Shown here one piece after another: positions 32,558 through 41,596 of a DNA stretch of 50,006 bases. Origin of the DNA: Alphaproteobacteria bacterium (GTDB taxonomy: Bacteria; Pseudomonadota; Alphaproteobacteria; SMXP01); assembly GCA_021774995.1 (NCBI GenBank), contig JAJFIM010000172.1, forward strand, positions 1 to 50,006. The letters run 5' to 3'. Each line of letters opens with the position of its first letter. Positions within the stretch are counted from its first letter, which is position 1. The notes under the pieces are model-generated. The model was not told the DNA's origin. It did not search any database and worked only from the letters and a program-made list of their open reading frames with translations. A program made the translations under genes and the position numbers.

Positions 32558-33269
32558 TCTTATAAAAAATATTTTTACTAGCTACGGCTACACAAATACT
32601 GGATTAGACTCTCCAGATTTAACTTTGTACTCAAGTTCAGGTGATAGAGAGGAATATTGGCTGGTAACTCGAATTAATTCCGAGACTGACGCCTTACAAG
32701 AACAGCAAAACTTTTTTGATCGATGTGCCACACACATTGATAGTCCTACCTTAGAGAAAAATGTATCACTTTTGATGGTTTGGGAAACATCTGGTCACCT
32801 TCCACTAGAGGACCTTAAGAGAAAGATCATGCAAATAGAAGAAGACGCATATTTCTTTAAAAAATATGTTTTGCATTATGCGCCGCAACAAAAAGTAGCT
32901 CTGCAGCAAGAGCTAGGAGAAGAAAACAGCTTAAAAGATTTTCTATCCGAAAAAATAGTCAACCAGGACATATTTAAAAGATACAAAAATGAAAAATTAG
33001 AGAATAGCCATACAATGACTTGGGAATCTCTAATATATCGAATGGCGATTAAAATCCCTTTCATAAACGTAAAAATTGAATCTAAAGATGATTTAGGTTC
33101 CCTAAAGAGAGAAAACCAAGAGGCAATTGATGAAAAAGAGGCGCATATAATTGAGATAAATGAAAAGCTCTTCTCTTTGAGAAAGCAAGATTACCTTTTT
33201 GACGCTGAGACCGCACCAGAGGAGTTATTGGATGCTCTAGAGGAGGAACTAAATGAAAATCAGAATTAA
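32541..33269 (+). CDS. ABC-three-component middle component (MC1-like)
   Basis: This 242-residue protein has a mixed alpha/beta N-terminal half with E-Y-W-L-V-T-R near 38-44 and I-E-E-D-A-Y-F-F-K-K-Y-V-L at about 98-110, features I associate with middle component 1. A helical C-terminus ends very acidic. It overlaps the effector gene by 17 bp; a second ATG at 32550 would reduce this to 8 bp. It overlaps the ATPase by 17 bp as well. Middle components link the ATPase to the effector. The family name comes from pattern and position. Confidence 0.7.
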   Translation: MKLMIDLIKNIFTSYGYTNTGLDSPDLTLYSSSGDREEYWLVTRINSETDALQEQQNFFDRCATHIDSPTLEKNVSLLMVWETSGHLPLEDLKRKIMQIEEDAYFFKKYVLHYAPQQKVALQQELGEENSLKDFLSEKIVNQDIFKRYKNEKLENSHTMTWESLIYRMAIKIPFINVKIESKDDLGSLKRENQEAIDEKEAHIIEINEKLFSLRKQDYLFDAETAPEELLDALEEELNENQN

Positions 33270-35604
33270 GCGCATAAAAGTTGAGGGGTTTAAGTGCTTT
33301 CAGAGTTTTTCAAGAAACTTTTACAGCGAAAACATAATAATATTCGATGGGCCAAATGGATTTGGCAAAACATCTTTTTACGACGCAATTGAATTTCTTT
33401 TCACCGGCCAAGTTCGACGCTATGAAGAATTAGTGACAAGCATTGTTGATAAAAGAAGCAATAGCCAAGACGGAAGCCCACTCTTAAATAAAGACTATGA
33501 TGGGGAGGGCTTAAGTATTAAAGCTGAATTAGAGGTTAATGGAGAGACCGTCTTTTTAATGAGAAAAGAAAGTGCAGTCACTTTAAGGTCACAACAAAAA
33601 ATAAGTTCTACAAAACTCCCATTGTACCGACTGAAAAGCTTCGAAGATAACAATCCACCACGCGAAGAAAACGAGACAGAATACTTACAAGGTCTTTTTG
33701 GAAAAGATTACATCGAAAATTTTGAATATCTCAATTATATAGAGCAACAAGAAAATATATATCTACTCAAACAACCTGACAAAGGTCGTGCCACTGCAAT
33801 TGCTCATCTCTTTAAAACTTCAGAGTTTCAAAATAAAATCCAACTGATTACCGATGCAAAGAAAAAGCTTAAAAAGCTCTGTGATGCTGATAAAAAAAGG
33901 CAATTAGAATCACAAAAGCAAGATCTTGATGAACAAGAAAAACGTTTTAATGAAAGTGAAATAAATCAAGCAGATTACACGCGTTTGATCAATTGGAAAG
34001 AAATAGTATGGGACAAAAAACAAATCGACGTTCCAATATCTAGCTTTGTAGAATGGCTTGATGATGATGGCGAATTAGATGGGCTACTACAGCTAGTCAG
34101 CCATCACAAAGAGTATAAGAAAGAACGAGAAAATAGAAAAATCAAGGCACTACTTGATAATGAACCCCTATTAAAACAGTACATACAGTATTGGAAATAT
34201 ATAGAGAAAGAACCCAGCCTATCACGCGCACTGAGTTTACAAGATGAAATAACTGATTTTTTAAAATCCTATGAAAATGGTGTTGTAAACCACATTGAAA
34301 AAGATCCCTTTGTTTTAAGCGAAGATCTTAAAAGTATATTACAACAAACAGAACTAATTGATTACACAAGCTACACCCCAAGTTTAGAGCATATAAAATC
34401 AGTTCAAAGCAGAACTAACTCCTTCTCTGTAATGTTGACTAAAATTCAAAGTACCAGACAGAATTTTATTGATAAATTTTTAAAGCACTCAACAGAGTTA
34501 GCACATGAAGGCGCTTGTCCATTATGCGGTTACTCATGGGAAGATTTAGAAAAACTAAAAAAAGAATTTAAAGAACAAGAAAAGCATTTCCAAGTCTTGA
34601 TAGAGAAAGAAGGAGCTGAGCTAAATCGAGCAGTAGAAGCCTTTGAAAAACAAACATTAGTTCCTTTGAAAACGTTTTTAACTGAATATAAAAATCAGCA
34701 CAAAATAGACAAAGAATTTGTTCTTAAATTGCAGAAGGCAGTACAAAACAGAGATCATTTACATAGGTTAAACCAGGCTTTAGAAGCTAGAGGCATCAAC
34801 ACTCTTGAATACACGAAAGAAGCAAACATTGGTCATGATGAAGTAGGAATAAATGCGTTACTCAGAGAAATATCGTCTCAAGTAAAGGCAGTGGACTATG
34901 AAAAAATACAGTCAAACTATGATGCACTATTTATAGAAATCTTTGAAAAAAGCTTTGATAAGCTCAGTTCAATAAGCGCTGATGATATGAAAAATAAAAT
35001 TACATTCATAAAATCACAATTTGCCCTTAAGAGAAGTGAAGATATTCAGAAAAAACGTAAAGAATATACACACTCTGAAAAACTATTTAAGCGAGCAAAA
35101 AATACACACTTAAAACTAAGTGAACTGGAGAAAATATACAAAAAATCTTTAAGTGACTATCAAAGTAGTTTTATCGAAAATATAGAAATATTATTTCATA
35201 TCTACTATGGACGGATAGCACAAGAAACAAAGAATAGCTTGGGGCTTTTTATTCAATCCGATGGAAGTGCTATAAAATTTTTAGAACACCATTCCAGAGA
35301 TACTGACGCGATTTTTACTATGAGTGCCGGCCAATTGGCGACACTAGTAATCGCTTTTACACTTGCATTAAACAAACGGTTTTCTAAAAACAAGCTTCTC
35401 TTTATTGATGATCCCATACAAACGTTAGATGAGTTAAATATAGCCGGTTTAGTTGAGTTGTTGCGTAATGAGTTTGATGACCAACAAATTTTCTTATCTA
35501 CGCACGAAGATTCAATGTCCACTTACATTAGGTATAAATTTAAAAAATTCGGACTCCAGCACGAAAGACTAAGCTTTAAAGAAGCACAACTTAAAGCTAT
35601 CTGA
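33253..35604 (+). CDS. SMC/Rad50-like ABC ATPase of the three-component system
   Basis: This 783-residue protein has the Walker A motif G-P-N-G-F-G-K-T at 33-40, a long coiled coil with C-P-L-C at 422-425 resembling a Rad50 zinc hook, the ABC signature S-A-G-Q at about 691-694 and Walker B L-L-F-I-D-D-P near 714-720. It would form a DNA-clamping dimer and gate the effector. GAGGAGGAACTAA gives a strong ribosome binding site inside the previous gene. It is the last gene of the packed operon; the next gene is 132 bp away. Confidence 0.88.
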   Translation: MKIRIKRIKVEGFKCFQSFSRNFYSENIIIFDGPNGFGKTSFYDAIEFLFTGQVRRYEELVTSIVDKRSNSQDGSPLLNKDYDGEGLSIKAELEVNGETVFLMRKESAVTLRSQQKISSTKLPLYRLKSFEDNNPPREENETEYLQGLFGKDYIENFEYLNYIEQQENIYLLKQPDKGRATAIAHLFKTSEFQNKIQLITDAKKKLKKLCDADKKRQLESQKQDLDEQEKRFNESEINQADYTRLINWKEIVWDKKQIDVPISSFVEWLDDDGELDGLLQLVSHHKEYKKERENRKIKALLDNEPLLKQYIQYWKYIEKEPSLSRALSLQDEITDFLKSYENGVVNHIEKDPFVLSEDLKSILQQTELIDYTSYTPSLEHIKSVQSRTNSFSVMLTKIQSTRQNFIDKFLKHSTELAHEGACPLCGYSWEDLEKLKKEFKEQEKHFQVLIEKEGAELNRAVEAFEKQTLVPLKTFLTEYKNQHKIDKEFVLKLQKAVQNRDHLHRLNQALEARGINTLEYTKEANIGHDEVGINALLREISSQVKAVDYEKIQSNYDALFIEIFEKSFDKLSSISADDMKNKITFIKSQFALKRSEDIQKKRKEYTHSEKLFKRAKNTHLKLSELEKIYKKSLSDYQSSFIENIEILFHIYYGRIAQETKNSLGLFIQSDGSAIKFLEHHSRDTDAIFTMSAGQLATLVIAFTLALNKRFSKNKLLFIDDPIQTLDELNIAGLVELLRNEFDDQQIFLSTHEDSMSTYIRYKFKKFGLQHERLSFKEAQLKAI

Positions 35605-35736
35605 ATTGTAGAATAAATAAAATGTTTTTAATTAACATAATGGTGTAGCACCAAAGCCTGGTAACCCATTATAAAGCGACCGGAGCATCATAAGATATGA
35701 AGCTAAGAATTTTTGTTAAAAAAGAGAGAATAAGAC

Positions 35737-37146
35737 ATGCACGAAATCATCTGCCCGCACTGCGATAAGGCATTCAAAATCGACGAAGCCGGATATGCCG
35801 ACATTCTAAAGCAGGTTCACGATAGTGAGTTTGAGCAACAGTTGCATGATAGGCTTGAACTGGCCGAAAAGGACAAACTAAAGGAAGTGGAGCTCGCCAA
35901 GAGTAATATCAAAAACGAAATGCAGGAAGTTGCGGCAGCTAAGGATACTGAGATTAATGAATTGAAAGCAAAATTAGATGCTGGTGAGGTGGCACGGAAA
36001 TTAGCAGTGGCAGAAGCTCTAAGTGCTGTAGAGAAAGAACGCGACGTGCTTGCCAACGAACTAAAGCAGGTGAAGCAAGATAGTCTTGCTGCTTCAAAGT
36101 TAGCTGAGGCAAACCTTTCTAAGGAGCTGCAGGGGGTTTCTACATCAAAGGATGCAGAGATTCAGGGGTTAAATGCAAAACTAAATTCCAACGAAATTGC
36201 ACAGAAACTAGCTATCACCGAAGCACTTGGAGCGGTTGAGAAGGAGCGTGACGAACTGAAAAATGGTCTTATACAATCAAAGCTTGAGAAGGAAATTTCT
36301 GAGAAAGCGCTCAAAGACAAGTATAAGACCCAGATAAGAGATCGTGATGATGCTATTGAACGTCTCAAGGATATGAAGGCTCGCCTGTCGACCAAAATGG
36401 TTGGAGAAACCCTTGAGCAGCACTGTGAAACAGAGTTTAATCGTATTCGAGCGACAGCGTTTCCAAGAGCTTATTTCGAGAAGGATAACGACGCAAGTGC
36501 CGGCAGCAAAGGCGACTATATTTTTCGTGACTCAAATGAGTCCGGTACTGAAATCGTCTCAGTTATGTTTGAGATGAAGAATGAGAATGATGAAACAGCG
36601 ACAAAAAAGAAGAACGAAGATTTTCTTAAAGAACTCGATAAGGATCGTAATGAAAAGAACTGTGAATATGCGATCTTAGTATCTCTTCTTGAGCCTGAGA
36701 GCGAGCTTTACAATTCAGGTATTGTCGACGTGTCCCACCGTTATCAGAAAATGTATGTCGTTCGACCTCAATTTTTTATCCCAATCATTACGTTGTTGCG
36801 AAATGCCGCTCAAAATTCACTGCAATACAAAACAGAACTTGCTATGGTAAAGTCACAAAGCATTGATATTACTAACTTCGAGGACGATCTAGATGAGTTT
36901 AAAACAGGTTTTGCACGGAACTACGAACTAGCATCCAAGAAATTTAAAACGGCTATTTCTGAGATCGATAAAACTATCGACCATCTTCAAAAAACCAAGG
37001 ATGCACTACTCGGATCAGAGAACAACCTCCGCCTTGCAAATAACAAAGCTGACGACTTGTCCGTCAAAAAACTAACCAAGAATAATCCAACGATGGCCAA
37101 GAAGTTTGCCGATCGTAAGGATAATGATACAATTGATTCTGATTAA
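35737..37146 (+). CDS. DUF2130 protein: coiled coil plus PD-(D/E)xK nuclease
   Basis: This 469-residue protein starts with C-P-H-C at 6-9. A coiled coil follows up to about 225 that contains a duplicated unit of 69 residues (K-D-T-E-I-N-E-L-K-A-K-L at 69-80 and K-D-A-E-I-Q-G-L-N-A-K-L at 138-149). The nuclease core has K-G-D-Y at 258-261 and F-E-M-K-N-E at 278-283, fitting D...E-x-K. DUF2130 proteins occur in defence islands and mobile elements with unknown targets. It has its own ribosome binding site and a 132-bp gap before it, so it may be a separate unit. Confidence 0.82.
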   Translation: MHEIICPHCDKAFKIDEAGYADILKQVHDSEFEQQLHDRLELAEKDKLKEVELAKSNIKNEMQEVAAAKDTEINELKAKLDAGEVARKLAVAEALSAVEKERDVLANELKQVKQDSLAASKLAEANLSKELQGVSTSKDAEIQGLNAKLNSNEIAQKLAITEALGAVEKERDELKNGLIQSKLEKEISEKALKDKYKTQIRDRDDAIERLKDMKARLSTKMVGETLEQHCETEFNRIRATAFPRAYFEKDNDASAGSKGDYIFRDSNESGTEIVSVMFEMKNENDETATKKKNEDFLKELDKDRNEKNCEYAILVSLLEPESELYNSGIVDVSHRYQKMYVVRPQFFIPIITLLRNAAQNSLQYKTELAMVKSQSIDITNFEDDLDEFKTGFARNYELASKKFKTAISEIDKTIDHLQKTKDALLGSENNLRLANNKADDLSVKKLTKNNPTMAKKFADRKDNDTIDSD

Positions 37147-37467
37147 GACACCAATATCTGTATCAACGAAATATTCTCTATAATTTTTGATTAAACCATT
37201 GATAGGGAATATAAATTTACCCATAACTTTTAGAGTGATAATATAGATTACGGAAATTGATGTATTTTCTAAACAGATAATTTAGCGACTTTTTGCTCTT
37301 TTGCATCAAAATTATCAATATACTCCTCAATCTCACTAAAAAGAGGTGTCAGTCTATAGGGATGCATTTACATGGACAAAGGGAGTCTCAATCGTGCCAG
37401 AAACAACCAATTATCCATAAAAAAAGATATGATAACCTCTAGCATGAGAAGGATTGATAGGTAGTTA
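37147..37467. other. Intergenic stretch with a possible gene fragment
   Basis: There is no intact gene. On the minus strand 37367-37269 encodes 32 residues (T-P-L-F-S-E-I-E-E-Y-I-D-N-F-D-A-K-E-Q-K) that look like the start of a real protein cut short by a stop, perhaps a remnant. The rest is AT-rich and shows no feature I can support. Confidence 0.3.
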
Positions 37468-37848
37468 TCAACGCTTCAGTGCTAACAAACATAATGCGCC
37501 AACACTCAAAAAACAGGCCATGTTTAGGTCTGGACTATTTGGTTCATGTCCAGCCGCCCATGTAACAAAATGCTGGCAGTTAAATAATAAGAACCATTTT
37601 TGTCCCAAAGCACTTCGCGCGTTTCTCGCGACCTGTGATGATGGAAGAGTTGATGTATATTTCTTTGAAATTATAACATCGCAACCATTCGCATACTCTT
37701 CCACCAATGACATTACAACGCCACCAGAAAACGGCGTATTATGAATGACCATCAATTGATGTCCGTGCATTACCACAATGCCTGGGTGAGTTATCACTCC
37801 TGCTTTTTTTCTTTCTACGATTGCCCCCTCATAAAACCTTGACCACAT
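37468..37848 (-). CDS. LRAT/NlpC-P60-like protein with a C-terminal membrane helix
   Basis: This 126-residue protein has T-H-P-G-I-V-V at 20-26 (His in the first strand), V-I-H-N-T-P near 34-39, and N-C-Q-H-F-V-T-W-A at 89-97. This corresponds to the N-C-E-H-F motif of the LRAT/H-rev107 group of permuted papain-like enzymes, with Cys as nucleophile. These act as acyltransferases or lipases on lipids. A hydrophobic stretch at the end (110-124) should anchor it in a membrane. AAGGAAATG precedes the ATG. It is divergent from an XRE gene that also ends in a membrane helix, so the two may form a unit. Confidence 0.75.
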   Translation of the reverse strand: MWSRFYEGAIVERKKAGVITHPGIVVMHGHQLMVIHNTPFSGGVVMSLVEEYANGCDVIISKKYTSTLPSSQVARNARSALGQKWFLLFNCQHFVTWAAGHEPNSPDLNMACFLSVGALCLLALKR

Positions 37849-37871
37849 AACATTTCCTTTTTATAATTTAA

Positions 37872-37896
37872 ATTAACAAATAACCATTAACAAATA
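37872..37896. promoter_or_regulatory. Direct repeats between the divergent LRAT and XRE genes
   Basis: ATTAACAAATA occurs at 37872-37882 and again at 37886-37896. The 69-bp divergent region must serve both promoters, and the repeats are plausible binding sites of the XRE protein. Confidence 0.4.
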
Positions 37897-37917
37897 CGAT
37901 AACGGATAATTGAAAAA

Positions 37918-38289
37918 ATGCAAGAACAATCTATTGCTACTAGTTATGCAGCCATATTGGGGCAAATGATCAAGCAGCTAAGAGAGGCAAAGAATGCGGA
38001 TCAGGCCAATCTAGCTAATCATTTAGGTGTTAGCGTCATGACCATTTCGAGAATTGAGAGTGGAGATACTGTTCTGGACGTGCCTCAAATGGAAAAAGTG
38101 GCTAGTTTTTTTAATATGGAAGCCACCGATTTTTTTGAGAACTCACTTAAAATAAAGAAGAAAGCAGAGAATCAAAATTATACGGTATTTCAAAATAAAA
38201 AAGAAATTAACAAACACTCTAATGTAGCCTTGTTAAGCGTTGCAGCCATTGTGGGCATTGTTGCTGGTATTATGCTGTCAAAGAAATAA
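37918..38289 (+). CDS. XRE-type regulator with a C-terminal membrane helix
   Basis: This 123-residue protein has an XRE helix-turn-helix at about 14-72 (L-G-Q-M-I-K-Q-L-R-E-A-K and N-L-A-N-H-L-G-V-S-V-M-T-I-S-R-I-E). A charged linker follows, then a hydrophobic helix at about 101-119 that ends L-S-K-K. Membrane-tethered XRE proteins are uncommon. It is divergent from the LRAT-like gene and 37 bp upstream of the helicase-nuclease gene. It could sense a membrane change and control one or both neighbours. The ribosome binding site is weak. Confidence 0.7.
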   Translation: MQEQSIATSYAAILGQMIKQLREAKNADQANLANHLGVSVMTISRIESGDTVLDVPQMEKVASFFNMEATDFFENSLKIKKKAENQNYTVFQNKKEINKHSNVALLSVAAIVGIVAGIMLSKK

Positions 38290-38326
38290 GGTTTAGGAAA
38301 TTAAAAATTACGTAACTCTTGAAGAG

Positions 38327-41275
38327 ATGTGCATGGATCAAAAGACCTTCAAATCACTGCTAAAATACTATCTCTCCTGCATGGATGCGGAGGAAGCGAC
38401 TCATCTGCAGCTTAGGAAAAATCAAGAAAACAAAAGCTATATCTTCTTGAACAGTAATAAAGGTGAGAGCCTGTTTTCAGAAGATCTGCCTCAATTAGAA
38501 CTATCAGTCACGGACAGCAGACAAAAAAAGTTTATTGAGCGTAAAGCCCCCAATACAGAGACTCTCATTGACCTCCAATATGGTTTTCCTGTTTTTGTGG
38601 ATGAGAAGGACATGCTTTCTCCTTTGTTTTTTGTAGAAGTGGAAGCTGCATTTTCTGACCAAAATACACTGCGCATTCTTCCTCAAATTAAAAGCTTCTC
38701 AATAAATCGCGTGCATTTTGTCAAACAATATGGCGCAGAGGAAACGCAGCGTATTTGTGAAGAGCTTGAAGGTGAATTTGGTAGCTTCGAAGCCCGCATT
38801 AAGGCTGCACAACCCTATATCCCTTCTCTTGCAAAGAAATCAAAACATGAATGGATAGAGCGCCCTATTCTTTTTCGTACAAACTTTGGCGGGTCGCGAT
38901 CTGGGCAACGTTATGACCTGACCCATCTGCTCAAAGATAAGAATGCGTATAGCAAAGATACGGCCTTAAAATACTTTCTTCAGGCAAATGAAAACACCAC
39001 GCAGGAAAATAGTTACAATAATATTGATCCATCCATCTTGGAAATTGGTTCACTTAACGCTCAGCAAGAAGAAGCTGTAGCTAAAGGGTTAGTGGAACCG
39101 TTATCTGTTGTTACCGGTCCTCCAGGAACCGGGAAAACACAGGTGGTTACAGCTTTACTGGCGAGCGCGATTTATAACAATGAGACAGTTTTATTCTCCA
39201 GCAATAACAATATGCCCGTTGACGGTGTGTATGAGCGCTTAGGCCAAAACACCGGAGGCATAGGAAATTGGCTTATGCGTCTGGGCAATCAGAGCAAGAG
39301 GCAGTCTTGTTATAAAGTAATATCCTCTTTGTTAGAGCGCGCTGAAACGAGCGACTTCTCGGACCTTTCATCAAATGCTGAAAAAGAGGAGTTCGCTGAT
39401 TTAGAACGAGATATTATAAAAGCGCGCGCATCACTAAAAAAGGCGCAGACTTTACAAGAAGAGATATCCAAACTGCACAATAAAGAGAAAGTTATTGAGC
39501 AAAGGCTTCCGGAAAGCTGGGTTCAGCAATTTTCTGATATTGATCCAATTACTTTAGACCAAAGCCTCCTTAAAAAGTTAGGTAGGCACAGCTGTTCGGG
39601 GTTTTGGCTTTGGTTGCGTCATAAGCTGCTTGGCGTAGAGAGGTTTGTAAGCGCGCATAATGCACAGCTCACCAAGCTATGTGGTGATGATGACTGTTTA
39701 TCAGAATATGAAGGATGGCTTCTTTTAGATGAAAATTGGGATGAGTCGGTCAGCAAGGCCCAGCAGGTCGTTAAATATTTATCGCAACATCAAAGCTGGA
39801 GTTCATGCATCCAAAAACGCCGGCGCTTAGAGGATAAAATAGCTCAGCATTCTTCAATTACGGATGTGTTTGATTTGAAAATCAAAAAATCAAAGGCTTC
39901 TCAAGCATTATTTGAAAAATGGTGGCTTCATAATATCAAAAACCAAACTAAAGAGGCTGTAGAAGCCTTTAAAAACTATTTTAAAGATACTGATAACTAT
40001 GATGCCGGCAGACATAAGCGTCTTGCAAAATCCATAAACGCATTAAAGCGCTTTTTCCCGATTTGGATCACAACAAATCAATCCGCCAGTGCCATTATGC
40101 CTCCGCAGGCTGCATTGTTTGATTTGGTTGTCATTGATGAGGCTGGACAGTGCGATATCCCTTCTATTATCCCGCTTCTTTATCGGGCCAAACGCGTTGT
40201 TATTATTGGCGACCCTCATCAATTTAAGCACATCACATCATTAAAAGATGATATGGAGCACGCTATTGCCCAAGAAATAGGGATAGAAGAAATTGTAGAT
40301 GAATGGTCGTTTACGCGCAGGTCTGCCTTTGATCGCTCTTATGCCTCTGCAGAATCTACATCATTTTTAAAACAGCATTATCGTTGCCACCCTGACATTA
40401 TTGAGTTCTCAAATCTAAATTTCTACGATGGAAAACTGATTGAACAGATAGCACTATCGCAATTTCAAAATCGATTACCTATCGAAGAGCATGGCCTTAT
40501 ATGGCACAATACGAGGGGGGAGGCGCGCAAAGCGAAGAAAGGTGCATGGAACCCAGCAGAAATTGAGAAAACAGTACAAATATTTGAGCGTTGGGCAGAG
40601 CAAGGTTTGTTTGCTGATCCTACAATCACTTATGGCATTGTGACACCTTTCCGCAAGCAAGTTGAAGAAATGCGCAAAGCATTATCAAACCTCTCTTGGT
40701 TTCGATCCGTTGAGGATCGTTTTACAATCGGTACAGCGCATAGTTTTCAAGGGAGCGAATGTGACGTCTTGGTTTATTCTCCTGTTGTTGCGGAGGGTAT
40801 GGAGAATTACCTCATTAAATTTGCAGCAGCTCAAAAAGACTTGATTAACGTCACAGTCACCCGTGCAAAAAATTTACTTTATATCGTTGGTGATCTTCAT
40901 GCATGCCAAGCAGCCTCATCGGATACTCCATTACATCAACTTGCCACTTACGCTGAACGTATTCGAAAGCAACAACAGCACCCTATGAATGCCGCTGAAA
41001 AAGCGATGGCTGAAGTGCTGGAAGGTCTGAAATTGAGCTATGTACCTCAATATGAACTTGGGCAGTACCGTCTTGATTTTATGCTCAATTCCCCTTCAGG
41101 AGAACGTTACGATGTTGAGGTTGATGGCGATATTCACCTCACGGCAGATGCAATTAAGCATGATGAGAGGCGGGATGCTTATGTTGAGAGCAGAGGTTTA
41201 AAAATACTGCGATTTGCTGCGCGTGACGTCATTCACAAGCCTGAAGTAATCAAAGAGAGGCTTATGCGCATCTGA
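38327..41275 (+). CDS. Superfamily 1 helicase fused to a Vsr/DUF559-like nuclease
   Basis: This 982-residue protein has an N-terminal region without recognised domain (1-240), then a UPF1/DNA2-like helicase with G-P-P-G-T-G-K-T at 264-271, V-V-I-D-E-A-G-Q near 601-608, I-G-D-P-H-Q-F near 627-633 and later S-F-Q-G-S-E and V-T-V-T-R-A-K motifs. About 300 residues of helical insert lie between motifs I and II. The last ~100 residues form a Vsr-like nuclease with L-D-F-M-L, Y-D-V-E-V-D-G-D-I-H and D-E-R-R-D-A-Y. Helicase-nuclease fusions of this type are found in defence islands. A second ATG at 38333 is possible. Confidence 0.85.
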   Translation: MCMDQKTFKSLLKYYLSCMDAEEATHLQLRKNQENKSYIFLNSNKGESLFSEDLPQLELSVTDSRQKKFIERKAPNTETLIDLQYGFPVFVDEKDMLSPLFFVEVEAAFSDQNTLRILPQIKSFSINRVHFVKQYGAEETQRICEELEGEFGSFEARIKAAQPYIPSLAKKSKHEWIERPILFRTNFGGSRSGQRYDLTHLLKDKNAYSKDTALKYFLQANENTTQENSYNNIDPSILEIGSLNAQQEEAVAKGLVEPLSVVTGPPGTGKTQVVTALLASAIYNNETVLFSSNNNMPVDGVYERLGQNTGGIGNWLMRLGNQSKRQSCYKVISSLLERAETSDFSDLSSNAEKEEFADLERDIIKARASLKKAQTLQEEISKLHNKEKVIEQRLPESWVQQFSDIDPITLDQSLLKKLGRHSCSGFWLWLRHKLLGVERFVSAHNAQLTKLCGDDDCLSEYEGWLLLDENWDESVSKAQQVVKYLSQHQSWSSCIQKRRRLEDKIAQHSSITDVFDLKIKKSKASQALFEKWWLHNIKNQTKEAVEAFKNYFKDTDNYDAGRHKRLAKSINALKRFFPIWITTNQSASAIMPPQAALFDLVVIDEAGQCDIPSIIPLLYRAKRVVIIGDPHQFKHITSLKDDMEHAIAQEIGIEEIVDEWSFTRRSAFDRSYASAESTSFLKQHYRCHPDIIEFSNLNFYDGKLIEQIALSQFQNRLPIEEHGLIWHNTRGEARKAKKGAWNPAEIEKTVQIFERWAEQGLFADPTITYGIVTPFRKQVEEMRKALSNLSWFRSVEDRFTIGTAHSFQGSECDVLVYSPVVAEGMENYLIKFAAAQKDLINVTVTRAKNLLYIVGDLHACQAASSDTPLHQLATYAERIRKQQQHPMNAAEKAMAEVLEGLKLSYVPQYELGQYRLDFMLNSPSGERYDVEVDGDIHLTADAIKHDERRDAYVESRGLKILRFAARDVIHKPEVIKERLMRI

Positions 41276-41312
41276 TTGCAGCATTTATACTAAGAAAAGA
41301 ATAAATAAACTT

Positions 41313-41510
41313 ATGAAGCAAAATAACAAAAAAATTAATGGTTATGTAGAAACGATCACCACGTCCTCAGCTAAATTTGGAGGGTTTGTTCATAGAATTC
41401 GTATCCGCAATAAAAACTACAGTCTGTTTAATGATTCCGACCTTTGTTTGGTAAAGCAAGGGGACCTGGTGGAGTTCACATTTTTCAATACAGGAAGGGG
41501 TAGAGCGTAG
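41313..41510 (+). CDS. Small hypothetical protein, perhaps OB-fold
   Basis: This 65-residue protein of mainly beta character has I-N-G-Y-V-E-T-I-T-T-S near the start, F-V-H-R-I-R-I-R-N-K-N-Y in the middle and V-K-Q-G-D-L-V-E-F-T-F near the end, consistent with a small OB-like barrel. It follows the helicase-nuclease gene by 37 bp on the same strand. The ribosome binding site is poor. No family is recognised and the role is unknown. Confidence 0.5.
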   Translation: MKQNNKKINGYVETITTSSAKFGGFVHRIRIRNKNYSLFNDSDLCLVKQGDLVEFTFFNTGRGRA

Positions 41511-41596
41511 CTGTTATATAGGCTCATTTACTCTGAATATTGTTGTTTTTCAAAGTGTTACAGGATTCACTTTAAAGGTGGACTCGATAATGGGGG

